Of a stretch of 5,328 bases of DNA, positions 1 through 5,328 are shown piece by piece. Every line of letters begins with the position of its first letter. The stretch's first letter is position 1. The stretch covers positions 1-5,328 of the forward strand of contig JANQKH010000499.1 of NCBI GenBank assembly GCA_028281215.1, written 5' to 3'. The DNA comes from Phycisphaeraceae bacterium. Its GTDB lineage: Bacteria > Planctomycetota > Phycisphaerae > Phycisphaerales > Phycisphaeraceae. The notes below the pieces were generated by a model that was not told where the DNA came from, did no database searches, and was given only the letters and a program-made list of their open reading frames with translations. Made by a program: the position numbers and the translations under genes.

Positions 1-657
1 CGCATCGAGAGCTTTGAACGCGCGTTCCGCATGCAGATGCAAGCGCCGGACGCGTTCGACATTTCACAGGAAAGCGAAGCCACCAAAGCGATGTATGGCG
101 TCGGGCAAACCGAGACCGACGAATACGCCCAGCGTTGCATCATTGCCCGGCGCATGGCAGAGCGCGGCGTGCGGTTTATTCTCGTGCCGTTCAGCCGACC
201 GCCGAAGTCGATGAAGCTGGCCCGCATGTACGGCTGGGACTCGCACGAACAAAACAACACGCTGACGCCTATCCTGTGCAAGCGTCACGATCAGCCGATC
301 GCGGCGCTCATCGCTGATCTGAAACAGCGCGGCATGTTGGAAGACACGCTCGTCTTCTGGGGCGGCGAGTTCGGCCGCACCGCGGGCTCCCGCGCGGGCA
401 AGGCCGGCCGCGAACACAATTGCAACGGCTACACCGTCTTCCTCGCGGGCGGCGGCATCCAAGGCGGACTCGTCTACGGCCAAACCGGCGAGACCGCCAA
501 CGGGATCGTCGAAAACGAAGTCCACGTGCACGACCTCAACGCCACCATCCTCCACTTGCTCGGCCTCGACCACGAGAAACTCACCTATCATGCGAGTGGC
601 CGGCACTTCCGGCTGACAGATGTGTACGGCAACGTCGCCCGCGAATTGATCGCTTGA
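1..657 (+). CDS. DUF1501 family protein, C-terminal part (5' end outside window)
   Basis: The frame is open from the first base to a TGA at 655-657, giving 218 residues with no start codon that fits the family, so the gene begins upstream. DUF1501 proteins are usually about 450-480 residues, so roughly the C-terminal half is here. Visible family landmarks, numbered from the first codon in the window, are WDSH at 79-82, WGGEFGRT at 120-127, GREHN at 136-140, a glycine-rich LAGGGIQGG segment, and HVHD at 175-178 followed by a helix ending in LLGLDHEKLTY. The family belongs to the alkaline phosphatase/sulfatase-like superfamily; the Asp, Glu and His residues in these motifs are plausible metal or active-site positions, but the true substrate is not established. 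Full-length members usually carry a Tat signal, which would be outside the window, and are commonly encoded beside DUF1549/DUF1553 cytochrome-type proteins in planctomycetes. No frameshift or internal stop is seen. The family call is secure; the enzymatic role is not. Confidence 0.93.
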   Translation, partial: RIESFERAFRMQMQAPDAFDISQESEATKAMYGVGQTETDEYAQRCIIARRMAERGVRFILVPFSRPPKSMKLARMYGWDSHEQNNTLTPILCKRHDQPIAALIADLKQRGMLEDTLVFWGGEFGRTAGSRAGKAGREHNCNGYTVFLAGGGIQGGLVYGQTGETANGIVENEVHVHDLNATILHLLGLDHEKLTYHASGRHFRLTDVYGNVARELIA

Positions 658-917
658 CGATGTAATGCTTGCCCATTCGAGCCCGTATGGCCACAAAACC
701 CAGTCGACATGAAGACGTTGGCTATAGCGGGCCATGATGGAGGTCCGCTTGATTAACGAACAAATTGTCTGTGGAAAGTAGCCCCTTAAGAGGCAAGATG
801 AACGGTCGTAATCCCGCACATTGCCAACAGAACCGGTGACCTCTCAGTTCCGGAAGATTCACGGAACGGCTTAGCCTCATCAATTCGCGCCGCTAGAGGT
901 GGTGAACTAATTTGGAT
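658..917. other. Convergent intergenic region
   Basis: This 260-base gap lies between the 3' ends of the DUF1501 gene and the peptidylprolyl isomerase gene, so it should hold terminators for both strands rather than promoters. I find no convincing coding sequence: plus-strand frames are broken by stops, and the minus-strand frame that crosses it is the upper part of an antisense shadow of the DUF1501 gene. The only structure I can point to is the weak hairpin listed at 847-867. No long T-tract follows a strong stem on either strand. Confidence 0.6.
847..867. terminator. Weak hairpin, possible bidirectional terminator element
   Basis: GTTCCG at 847-852 pairs with CGGAAC at 862-867 around a 9-base loop. 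A second very small hairpin, GGC-TTA-GCC, follows directly at 868-876. The location between two convergent genes fits a terminator, but the stem is only six base pairs and no T-run follows on either strand, so it does not meet the normal intrinsic-terminator pattern. It could be chance. Confidence 0.2.
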
Positions 918-1907
918 TTAGATATCTGTAATAATCCGTGATTCACTTTTTGACGCATCTGTTTGATCGTCGGTCTGCTCAGGCTCGTGCATGTGTTCAT
1001 GTTCGTTCGTCCAACTCACTTGTTCCTCAATCTCTTCAATGGTCGCGTTTTTTTTAAGTTGTTCGATGTAATCACGGACGCGTTGGTTGTGGGTTTCTTC
1101 GACGTAGTGTTCGATGACTTGTTCCCGGATTTCGTCAAGCGGGATCGGCTCGGAGGCTTTGCGGTCTTTGACGACGACGAGGTGGTAGCCGAAGGGGGTG
1201 ACGAAGATGGGGCTGACTTCGCCGATTTCCAAGCTGAAGGCGACTGCTTCGAATTCAGGGACGAGTTCGCCTTGTGAAAAGAAGCCGAGGTCGCCGGCTT
1301 CGGCTTCACCGTCTTCGTCCGTGGGGTCGCCGGGGTTGTCGGAATGTTTTTTGGCAAGCGAGGCAAAGTCGCCGCCGTCTTTGAGTTGTTGGCGGACTTC
1401 GAGCAGTTCTCTATACGCGGCTTGTGCGTCGGCGCCGTGGTCGAGGCTTTTGAGAATGTGCGAGGCGCGGACTTGGCCCGAGCGCATGTAGCGGTCGAGG
1501 TGTTGTTCGTAGTAGGCTTTGAGTTGTTCGCCGTCCGGCTTATGCTTCGCGCCGAGTTGGGTTTGAATCACATCCTGCATGAGCAGGTTGTCGTGCAGAT
1601 CCTGCTTAAAATCGCCTTCCTCGCTCTCGCTGGTGTTGTAGTTGATGTAAAAATGTTCCTTGCCGCCGGCCTCTTGGACGATCTGATCAAACGCGGTGTC
1701 GACCCGGTTCTCGGCGACGGCCAGATTTTTCTCCTGCGCGACTTCGAGCAATAGCGCGCGGGCGATCATGTTGTCCTTAGCGTAACCCATGAACTCATCG
1801 TCCTGCTCACAACAGTTGGGCGGCGTGGGCGTGGAGGCTTTGAGATTCTCCATCTCGTCCCAGAGTTGTTCGTCGGTGATTTTTCTGCCGTTGACGATGA
1901 GTGCCAT
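918..1907 (-). CDS. Parvulin-type peptidylprolyl cis-trans isomerase (PpiC/SurA/NifM-like), cytoplasmic
   Basis: The 329-residue product should catalyse cis-trans isomerisation of peptidyl-proline bonds as a folding helper. Residues 1-140 form a mostly helical chaperone-like N-terminal part. The parvulin domain spans about 145-248, with VRASHIL at 147-153, FASLAKKHSDNPGD at 181-194, GDLGFF at 205-210, the PEFEAVAFSL segment at 218-226 and TPFGYHLVVV at 237-246. An acidic insertion (about 195-204) sits before GDLGFF. A helix follows, then an acidic tail with HEHMH at 303-307. There is no signal peptide or membrane segment, so it probably acts in the cytoplasm, unlike SurA or PrsA. I start at the ATG at 1907 because a GGA lies six bases upstream and the protein then opens MALIVNGRKI; the longer frame uses a GTG at 1922 and adds only five residues. 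It lies 132 bases downstream of the isomerase-like gene. The only cysteines are a CC pair at 32-33. An A8 run covers codons 285-287. The family is clear; the client proteins are unknown. Confidence 0.9.
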   Translation of the reverse strand: MALIVNGRKITDEQLWDEMENLKASTPTPPNCCEQDDEFMGYAKDNMIARALLLEVAQEKNLAVAENRVDTAFDQIVQEAGGKEHFYINYNTSESEEGDFKQDLHDNLLMQDVIQTQLGAKHKPDGEQLKAYYEQHLDRYMRSGQVRASHILKSLDHGADAQAAYRELLEVRQQLKDGGDFASLAKKHSDNPGDPTDEDGEAEAGDLGFFSQGELVPEFEAVAFSLEIGEVSPIFVTPFGYHLVVVKDRKASEPIPLDEIREQVIEHYVEETHNQRVRDYIEQLKKNATIEEIEEQVSWTNEHEHMHEPEQTDDQTDASKSESRIITDI

Positions 1908-1939
1908 GATGGTTCCGATCACAGTGGTTTGTTGTATTC

Positions 1940-1967
1940 ATCCTAGGAAGGCAAGAGAGGAACGCAA
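1940..1967 (-). promoter_or_regulatory. Weak sigma-70-like promoter candidate upstream of the PPIase gene
   Basis: Read on the minus strand, TTGCGT (1962-1967) and TAGGAT (1940-1945) are separated by 16 bases. They match the -35 and -10 consensus at three and four of six positions, and would leave an untranslated leader of about 25 bases before the ATG at 1907. The 132-base gap between the PPIase gene and its upstream neighbour is large enough for its own promoter. The match is poor, planctomycete promoter consensus may differ, and chance is a real possibility. Confidence 0.2.
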
Positions 1968-2039
1968 AAGGGCGGCAAGAAACACGACTGACCAACTTGC
2001 TGCATTTCTGTGGTCCTCAGAGGCCGATCGCGAACATTC

Positions 2040-2948
2040 TCACCCCAACACCTGATCCATCCGTTCCTTAATCTGCGTTAACCGTTTGCGGTCCCCGCCG
2101 CCGACTTCCGCCGTCGCCCAGCCGCAGAAGTTGAGTTTTCCGAGTTCGGTGACGACGTTTTGCCAATCGACGGTGCCTTGACCGATGCCGGCCCACTTGT
2201 TGTTTTTGTGATCGAAGTCCTTGACGTCGAGTTTGACGATGCGTTTGCCGAGGGTCTTGGCCCACTGCGACGGCACGCCGTATTTGCGGTGATTGCCGAT
2301 GTCGAAGTATGAGCCGACCCATGGACTTCCGCAATCGTCGATGAATTTGGCAAGGGCGTCAGCGGTCTGGTCGGCCGGGCCGTTGTGTTGATAGGTGAAC
2401 GCGTTCCACACGTTTTCGATGAGAATGTGTACACCGAGGCGAGCGGCGAGCGGCAGGGCTTTGCGAATTTGGGCAATCGACCTTGCGGCCACCTCTTCCT
2501 GCGTGCCGTCCTTGCCGTGTCCGGCGACGAGCAACACACTTGATCCGCCACAAAAATGGCTGTCGCGAATCGCGGTGAGCAAATCTCGTAAGCCCCTCTC
2601 GCGCGTGTCGGCGTCGGGCGAAGACAGGCGCACGTTCCAGTGCGTCGAATCCACCACGCCATGAATCGGTAGGCCGGTTTTCTCACTGGCGTCGCGCGCT
2701 TCTTTTTTGTTGACGCCGCCCGGCGATTCGAGTTCGACGCCGTCGAAGCCAAGATCCTGAAGCAGTTTGAACTTGTCGAGCACGGACAACTTCTCGCCGA
2801 TCATGCCCCACTTGACGGATTTGAAAATGGTTGGTTTGGTGGGCACGGGTTTGCTCTCGGCGAGGGTGGTGGTGGGTTGAATACTAGCTGCCACCACAGC
2901 AGTGCCAGCGGCGGCTTGGAGAAAGTTGCGGCGAGACAGTTTGCCCAT
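2040..2948 (-). CDS. Tat-exported sugar phosphate isomerase/epimerase-like TIM-barrel protein (AP_endonuc_2 / xylose-isomerase-like)
   Basis: The 302-residue protein begins with a twin-arginine signal: SRRNFLQ at 5-11, then a small hydrophobic stretch AAAGTAVVAAS, with the mature part starting near residue 31-36. This predicts export in folded form. The rest resembles the xylose-isomerase-like TIM barrel family. Visible landmarks are GFDGVELESPGG at 67-78 (strand 2), LPIHGVVD at 93-100, VHILIENVWN at 173-182, GSYFDIGNH at 212-220, KLDVKDFD at 239-246 and GWATAEVGGG at 276-285. By comparison with hydroxypyruvate isomerase and ketose 3-epimerases, Glu178, Asp216, Asp241 and Glu281 are the likely metal-binding positions. 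The third is more often His or Gln, so this assignment is tentative. The start is ATG at 2948, with AGGAG nine bases upstream. The gene sits 53 bases after the secreted TIM-barrel gene, so co-transcription is plausible. The real substrate is unknown; many such exported planctomycete proteins are annotated as isomerases without evidence. Confidence 0.9.
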   Translation of the reverse strand: MGKLSRRNFLQAAAGTAVVAASIQPTTTLAESKPVPTKPTIFKSVKWGMIGEKLSVLDKFKLLQDLGFDGVELESPGGVNKKEARDASEKTGLPIHGVVDSTHWNVRLSSPDADTRERGLRDLLTAIRDSHFCGGSSVLLVAGHGKDGTQEEVAARSIAQIRKALPLAARLGVHILIENVWNAFTYQHNGPADQTADALAKFIDDCGSPWVGSYFDIGNHRKYGVPSQWAKTLGKRIVKLDVKDFDHKNNKWAGIGQGTVDWQNVVTELGKLNFCGWATAEVGGGDRKRLTQIKERMDQVLG

Positions 2949-2957
2949 CGATTGATT

Positions 2958-2962
2958 CTCCT
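2958..2962 (-). promoter_or_regulatory. Shine-Dalgarno site of the isomerase-like gene
   Basis: On the minus strand AGGAG lies nine bases before the ATG at 2948. It supports this start, which also places the twin-arginine motif at residues 5-11 as expected for a Tat signal. Confidence 0.75.
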
Positions 2963-3001
2963 AATGCAGGTACAGCCCACATTGTATCGGCGGGCGATGG
3001 T

Positions 3002-4201
3002 TTATCTTGTGAATCTCACGAGAGCGGCGTCGGCCGGTTCGAGCTCGAACGATACTGAGCCAGCATGTAGTTTAAGCGGCTTCCACGCATTCACCGTGCG
3101 ATCAAACCTCTCAGCCTGCTTCGCGTTGACCGCCAAATTCATCTTCTGACCGGCATAGGTGTTGTGATTGGCGACGAAGAGGACGTTGCGTTTTTGATGA
3201 TCATGAAAGAATCCGATTACCGCTTCGCCGTGTTTGACCTGTAACCAGTGATCGCGGGGAACGGCTTGCAGTGGTGAGGGAATCGGCGGATCGTCCTTGC
3301 CTTTGTCGCGGTCTTTGAGCGTACGTGTCGTCGGTGTGCTGTAAACCGCAACGGGATGACCAAGTTTCATCAGTTCCGGACCGATCGGCGCGATCTTTGC
3401 ATTGACGGCAGCAATGTCCTTGCCGAACTGATTCCATTCATAAGTCTTGGTATTCATCATCTCCTGTCCAATGAACCAAAACACACCCTTAAGACCAAAT
3501 GCCATCGAAGTGTTGGCGGTGTAGAGGCAGCGGTTGGGATTGCCTTTGCCGGCGAGGCCGGAAGTCACGCGCATCCAGCGGTAGAAGTATGCGTTCTTCG
3601 ATTTCGAGATCGCCATCGCGGTGACGAGATGCGGGAAGTTCATGTGCGGACCGCGCTGCCAGTGGAAATCGTAATAGGCATGTACATCCGGATTTTCGAG
3701 TTTGTTGTTCCCGCTGAGTTTGTACGAACCGACAAAGGTCGGATGCGTGGGATCCCACTTGTGCACGTTGTTGATGTCGCGACTGCGCCCTTTGGCGGTT
3801 TTGTAGTTCATGTCGCTGTAGAGGTGATATCCCCATATGGTTTGGTGGCCGCGCAGTTTTCGGCACAACGCCTCGGCCCCTTCAAGATTCTTGTATACGT
3901 GATGGGCCGACGTCAACAAGTTGACAATGAACTGCATGTCGTGTTTCTTGCAAATATCGATTTTCCAGTCGGCGTAGCTGCCCATGATCGTATTGAAGTG
4001 TGCGACCTTGATACGCTTGACGACGATCTCGAACGTGGCCGGATCCGTCGGCAGCATATCGTTTTCCTGATAACCAAAAGTGAAAACGATGGGAAATCGA
4101 TCAGGCAGCCTTGAGTTTTTCTCACCCAATGCCGGGGCAATAAACAACGCGGGTAAAACGAACAGGGCAATGAGAACCAACCGGTGGGAAGTGGAGGGCA
4201 T
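3002..4201 (-). CDS. Secreted TIM-barrel protein, glycoside-hydrolase-like, with C-terminal beta domain
   Basis: The 399-residue product has a Sec signal peptide: Arg7, a hydrophobic core from about 8 to 22, and likely cleavage after Ala24 (APA) or Gly26 (ALG). Residues 36-280 read as a (beta/alpha)8 barrel, with strands near FPIVFTFGY (36-44), FNTIMG (69-74), MQFIVNLL (89-96), IWGYHLYS (122-129), TFVGSYKL (155-162), VHAYYDFHW (173-181), AYFYRWMRV (204-212) and GVFWFIG (239-245). Residues from about 282 to the end form a strand-rich domain ending FELEPADAALVRFTR, like the C-terminal domains of GH42-like or GH-A-like proteins. I start at ATG 4201, where GAGGA lies six bases upstream and the signal peptide follows directly. 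The longer frame to 4342 would add 47 non-signal residues and overlap the acyltransferase. In similar barrels strand 4 ends in DEP, with the acid/base Glu; here it reads SDMNY, and no Glu ends strand 7, so hydrolase activity is doubtful. The fold is likely, the substrate unknown. Confidence 0.8.
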   Translation of the reverse strand: MPSTSHRLVLIALFVLPALFIAPALGEKNSRLPDRFPIVFTFGYQENDMLPTDPATFEIVVKRIKVAHFNTIMGSYADWKIDICKKHDMQFIVNLLTSAHHVYKNLEGAEALCRKLRGHQTIWGYHLYSDMNYKTAKGRSRDINNVHKWDPTHPTFVGSYKLSGNNKLENPDVHAYYDFHWQRGPHMNFPHLVTAMAISKSKNAYFYRWMRVTSGLAGKGNPNRCLYTANTSMAFGLKGVFWFIGQEMMNTKTYEWNQFGKDIAAVNAKIAPIGPELMKLGHPVAVYSTPTTRTLKDRDKGKDDPPIPSPLQAVPRDHWLQVKHGEAVIGFFHDHQKRNVLFVANHNTYAGQKMNLAVNAKQAERFDRTVNAWKPLKLHAGSVSFELEPADAALVRFTR

Positions 4202-4207
4202 GTTGTT

Positions 4208-4212
4208 TCCTC
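4208..4212 (-). promoter_or_regulatory. Shine-Dalgarno site deciding the 4201 start
   Basis: GAGGA on the minus strand lies six bases before the ATG at 4201. It decides the start of the secreted TIM-barrel protein: the in-frame ATG at 4342 lies inside the acyltransferase coding region, and starting there would put a hydrophilic 47-residue extension ahead of the signal peptide. Confidence 0.8.
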
Positions 4213-4247
4213 GTGGATGGTGATGTGTGCCGAGGTGAGATGCAATT

Positions 4248-4288
4248 GTAGGTGCGATCGGCGGACGATTGAAGTGGCCGACACCTAC
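4248..4288 (-). repeat. Bulged 12-bp stem-loop (inverted repeat) overlapping the acyltransferase stop codon
   Basis: GTAGGTG at 4248-4254 pairs with CACCTAC at 4282-4288, and TCGGC at 4258-4262 pairs with GCCGA at 4277-4281. Together they give a 12-base-pair stem with a three-base bulge (4255-4257) on one side and a 14-base loop. In the minus-strand transcript it covers the TAG stop of the acyltransferase gene (4285-4287) and ends about 36 bases before the Shine-Dalgarno site of the next gene. The sequence after the stem reads AATTGC, with no T-run, so it is not a standard intrinsic terminator. It could tune expression between the two genes, protect mRNA 3' ends, or be one copy of a dispersed palindromic repeat. 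Confidence 0.6.
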
Positions 4289-5328
4289 GGCGCAACAACC
4301 GCCGGCAAGCGCAAACGCTCCATCAGGGTGTCCGTCATCCACGGCAGGGCTTCGAGCCGGCGCTCCAGCGAGGCAGGCATCGGTTTGCCTTTGACCTCAT
4401 GTCGCGGGCGACTCTTCCACCGGCGGTGCATCCATAAATACTGGTCCGGCGACTCGCGCACCATCGTTTCAATCGCACGCACCCACCGCGCGCTGACGTA
4501 AAACAGTGGGTCGTCTTCGTTCTGCCATTCGTCCGGATGGATGAAGTCGGTGCAATTCAGTTCGTAGCGAAAGCCGGGGCCGATGCGTTTGGCGTAGCCG
4601 CACATGATGGGGATATTCTGATCGATCGCGAGCAAGCCGATGGATTTGTACGAACTGGCCAGACGATTAAAAAACGGCACGAAAATACCTTTGTTGCCGG
4701 CGTTCTGGTCCGCGACGAAGCCGAGTGATTCACCGCTGTTGAGCACGCGCAGCATTTCATCCGTGGCGTCCCATTTGGTGATGATGCGCATGCCGCGGTG
4801 TTCACGAATGCCCAGAAGCCAGTCGTTGATCAGCGGGTTATCGATCGGCCGGGCGAGCGCGTTGACCGGATAACCGAGCAACGCCTGTGTGTAACCCTGA
4901 ATCTCCCAGTTGCCGCAATGGCCGGTGATTAGAATCGAAGGTTTGCCGGCGTTCATCCACTCGACCGGCCGTTCCATGTTGCGAAACGTGATGTGCGACG
5001 ACCACGAACTGAGGTTGAGCACACGCGGCGCTTGAATCATCTCAAACACGAGTTTGGCGAAGTGTTCAAACGACGCCCGGGCGATGGCATGAATGCGCGG
5101 CTCATCGTACTCCGGAAACGCCAGCCGCAGATTGGTCAACACCCGGTCACGGCGCCGGCCACTAAGGCTGTAGAGTGACTTTCCAAAAAGCGAGAGCGGC
5201 CAGGGCTTGGCCATGAACCGTTTGCCGTCGACACGATACATGCCGCGGCCGATTCCGGTCGCGGTTTGGAGATTCGTGTCGATCTCGAACATGGAAACCA
5301 ACGTCTCAACCGCCCGCGCACCGAGGTA
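4285..5328 (-). CDS. Lysophospholipid/lipid A acyltransferase, LpxL/HtrB family (5' end outside window)
   Basis: This family transfers an acyl chain from a carrier to lipid A precursors or related envelope lipids at the inner face of the cytoplasmic membrane. Counting from the first full codon at the right edge (347 residues), the catalytic HX4E motif is GHCGNWE at 136-142 (His137, Glu142). It is followed by the family's ARPIDNPL at 159-166, ADQN at 206-209 with GIFVPFF at 214-220, and YLWMHRRWKSRP at 297-308 near the C terminus. SGRRRDRVLTNLRLAFPE at 56-73 is the usual N-terminal signature of these enzymes. The frame stays open to the right edge. Within it are a TTG at 5301 and an ATG at 5292, but the residues upstream (YLGARAVETLVSMFEID) look like the family's N-terminal helix, so I treat the gene as running off the window. 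The C terminus beyond the RP motif is about 35 residues. Which lipid it acylates cannot be read from the sequence. It is 83 bases upstream of the secreted TIM-barrel gene. Confidence 0.92.
   Translation of the reverse strand, partial: YLGARAVETLVSMFEIDTNLQTATGIGRGMYRVDGKRFMAKPWPLSLFGKSLYSLSGRRRDRVLTNLRLAFPEYDEPRIHAIARASFEHFAKLVFEMIQAPRVLNLSSWSSHITFRNMERPVEWMNAGKPSILITGHCGNWEIQGYTQALLGYPVNALARPIDNPLINDWLLGIREHRGMRIITKWDATDEMLRVLNSGESLGFVADQNAGNKGIFVPFFNRLASSYKSIGLLAIDQNIPIMCGYAKRIGPGFRYELNCTDFIHPDEWQNEDDPLFYVSARWVRAIETMVRESPDQYLWMHRRWKSRPRHEVKGKPMPASLERRLEALPWMTDTLMERLRLPAVVAP

Noticed and set aside
64..819. Long minus-strand open frame of 251 codons opposite the DUF1501 gene
   Set aside because: Most of it is the antisense of a clear DUF1501 coding frame, with low-complexity Val/Ala/Glu composition typical of an antisense shadow in GC-rich DNA, and no recognisable domain.
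1908..2039. Possible terminator between the isomerase-like gene and the PPIase gene
   Set aside because: The only inverted repeat I see is a five-base GACCA/TGGTC pair with a 16-base loop and no T-run after it, which is within chance expectation.
2700..2712. A6 run in the isomerase-like gene as a frameshift site
   Set aside because: The codons read AAC AAA AAA GAA, so the A_AAA_AAG heptamer is not in the phase needed for -1 tandem slippage.
2078..2752. Minus-strand 224-codon open frame inside the isomerase-like gene
   Set aside because: It is another reading frame of the isomerase-like gene, with Ser/Arg/Thr-rich shadow composition and no motifs.
3356..4114. Plus-strand open frame of 252 codons opposite the secreted TIM-barrel gene
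   Set aside because: It is wholly antisense to a protein with a signal peptide, a good Shine-Dalgarno site and a readable barrel pattern, and its own translation resembles no protein I know.
4202..4342. N-terminal extension of the secreted TIM-barrel protein to the ATG at 4342
   Set aside because: It would overlap the acyltransferase gene by 58 bases, translate through the stem-loop and place the signal peptide 47 residues inside the protein; the ATG at 4201 has its own Shine-Dalgarno site.
4666..4676. T6 run in the acyltransferase gene (TTT TTT AAT) as a frameshift site
   Set aside because: The T_TTT_TTA heptamer is out of phase with the codons, and the run encodes the family's conserved PFF segment.

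Overview
The window reads as bacterial chromosome, most likely from Planctomycetota, with a related PVC lineage such as Verrucomicrobiota as the alternative. Two things point there: a DUF1501 protein of the kind that is heavily expanded in planctomycetes, and a Tat-exported sugar-isomerase-like TIM-barrel protein of a type common in the same genomes. The DNA is moderately GC-rich. I see no tRNA, rRNA, CRISPR array, insertion sequence or phage gene. This is an inference from protein character only; no database was searched.

Layout: one gene enters from the left on the plus strand, the 3' half of a DUF1501 gene ending at 657. It faces a run of four minus-strand genes across a 260-base convergent gap that shows only a weak hairpin. 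In transcription order (right to left) the minus-strand genes are: a lysophospholipid/lipid A acyltransferase of the LpxL/HtrB family, running off the right edge; a secreted TIM-barrel protein resembling glycoside hydrolases (start re-called to 4201); a Tat-signal sugar phosphate isomerase/epimerase-like protein; and a cytoplasmic parvulin-type peptidylprolyl isomerase (start re-called to 1907). The gaps between them are 83, 53 and 132 bases. The first three could be co-transcribed; the PPIase may have its own promoter.

How they fit together: the two middle genes both look like exported carbohydrate-related TIM-barrel proteins with good Shine-Dalgarno sites, and are the pair most likely to share a job. 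The acyltransferase (envelope lipid) and the PPIase (folding) are housekeeping-type neighbours with no evident link to them. DUF1501 genes usually travel with DUF1549/DUF1553 genes, which would lie left of the window.

No clearly new multi-gene system is visible. The points most worth a second look are a long bulged stem-loop covering the acyltransferase stop codon; an in-phase A_AAA_AAC slippery site in the PPIase gene where a -1 shift would stop translation almost at once and remove an acidic, His-containing tail; and the absence of the usual catalytic glutamates in the secreted TIM-barrel protein.
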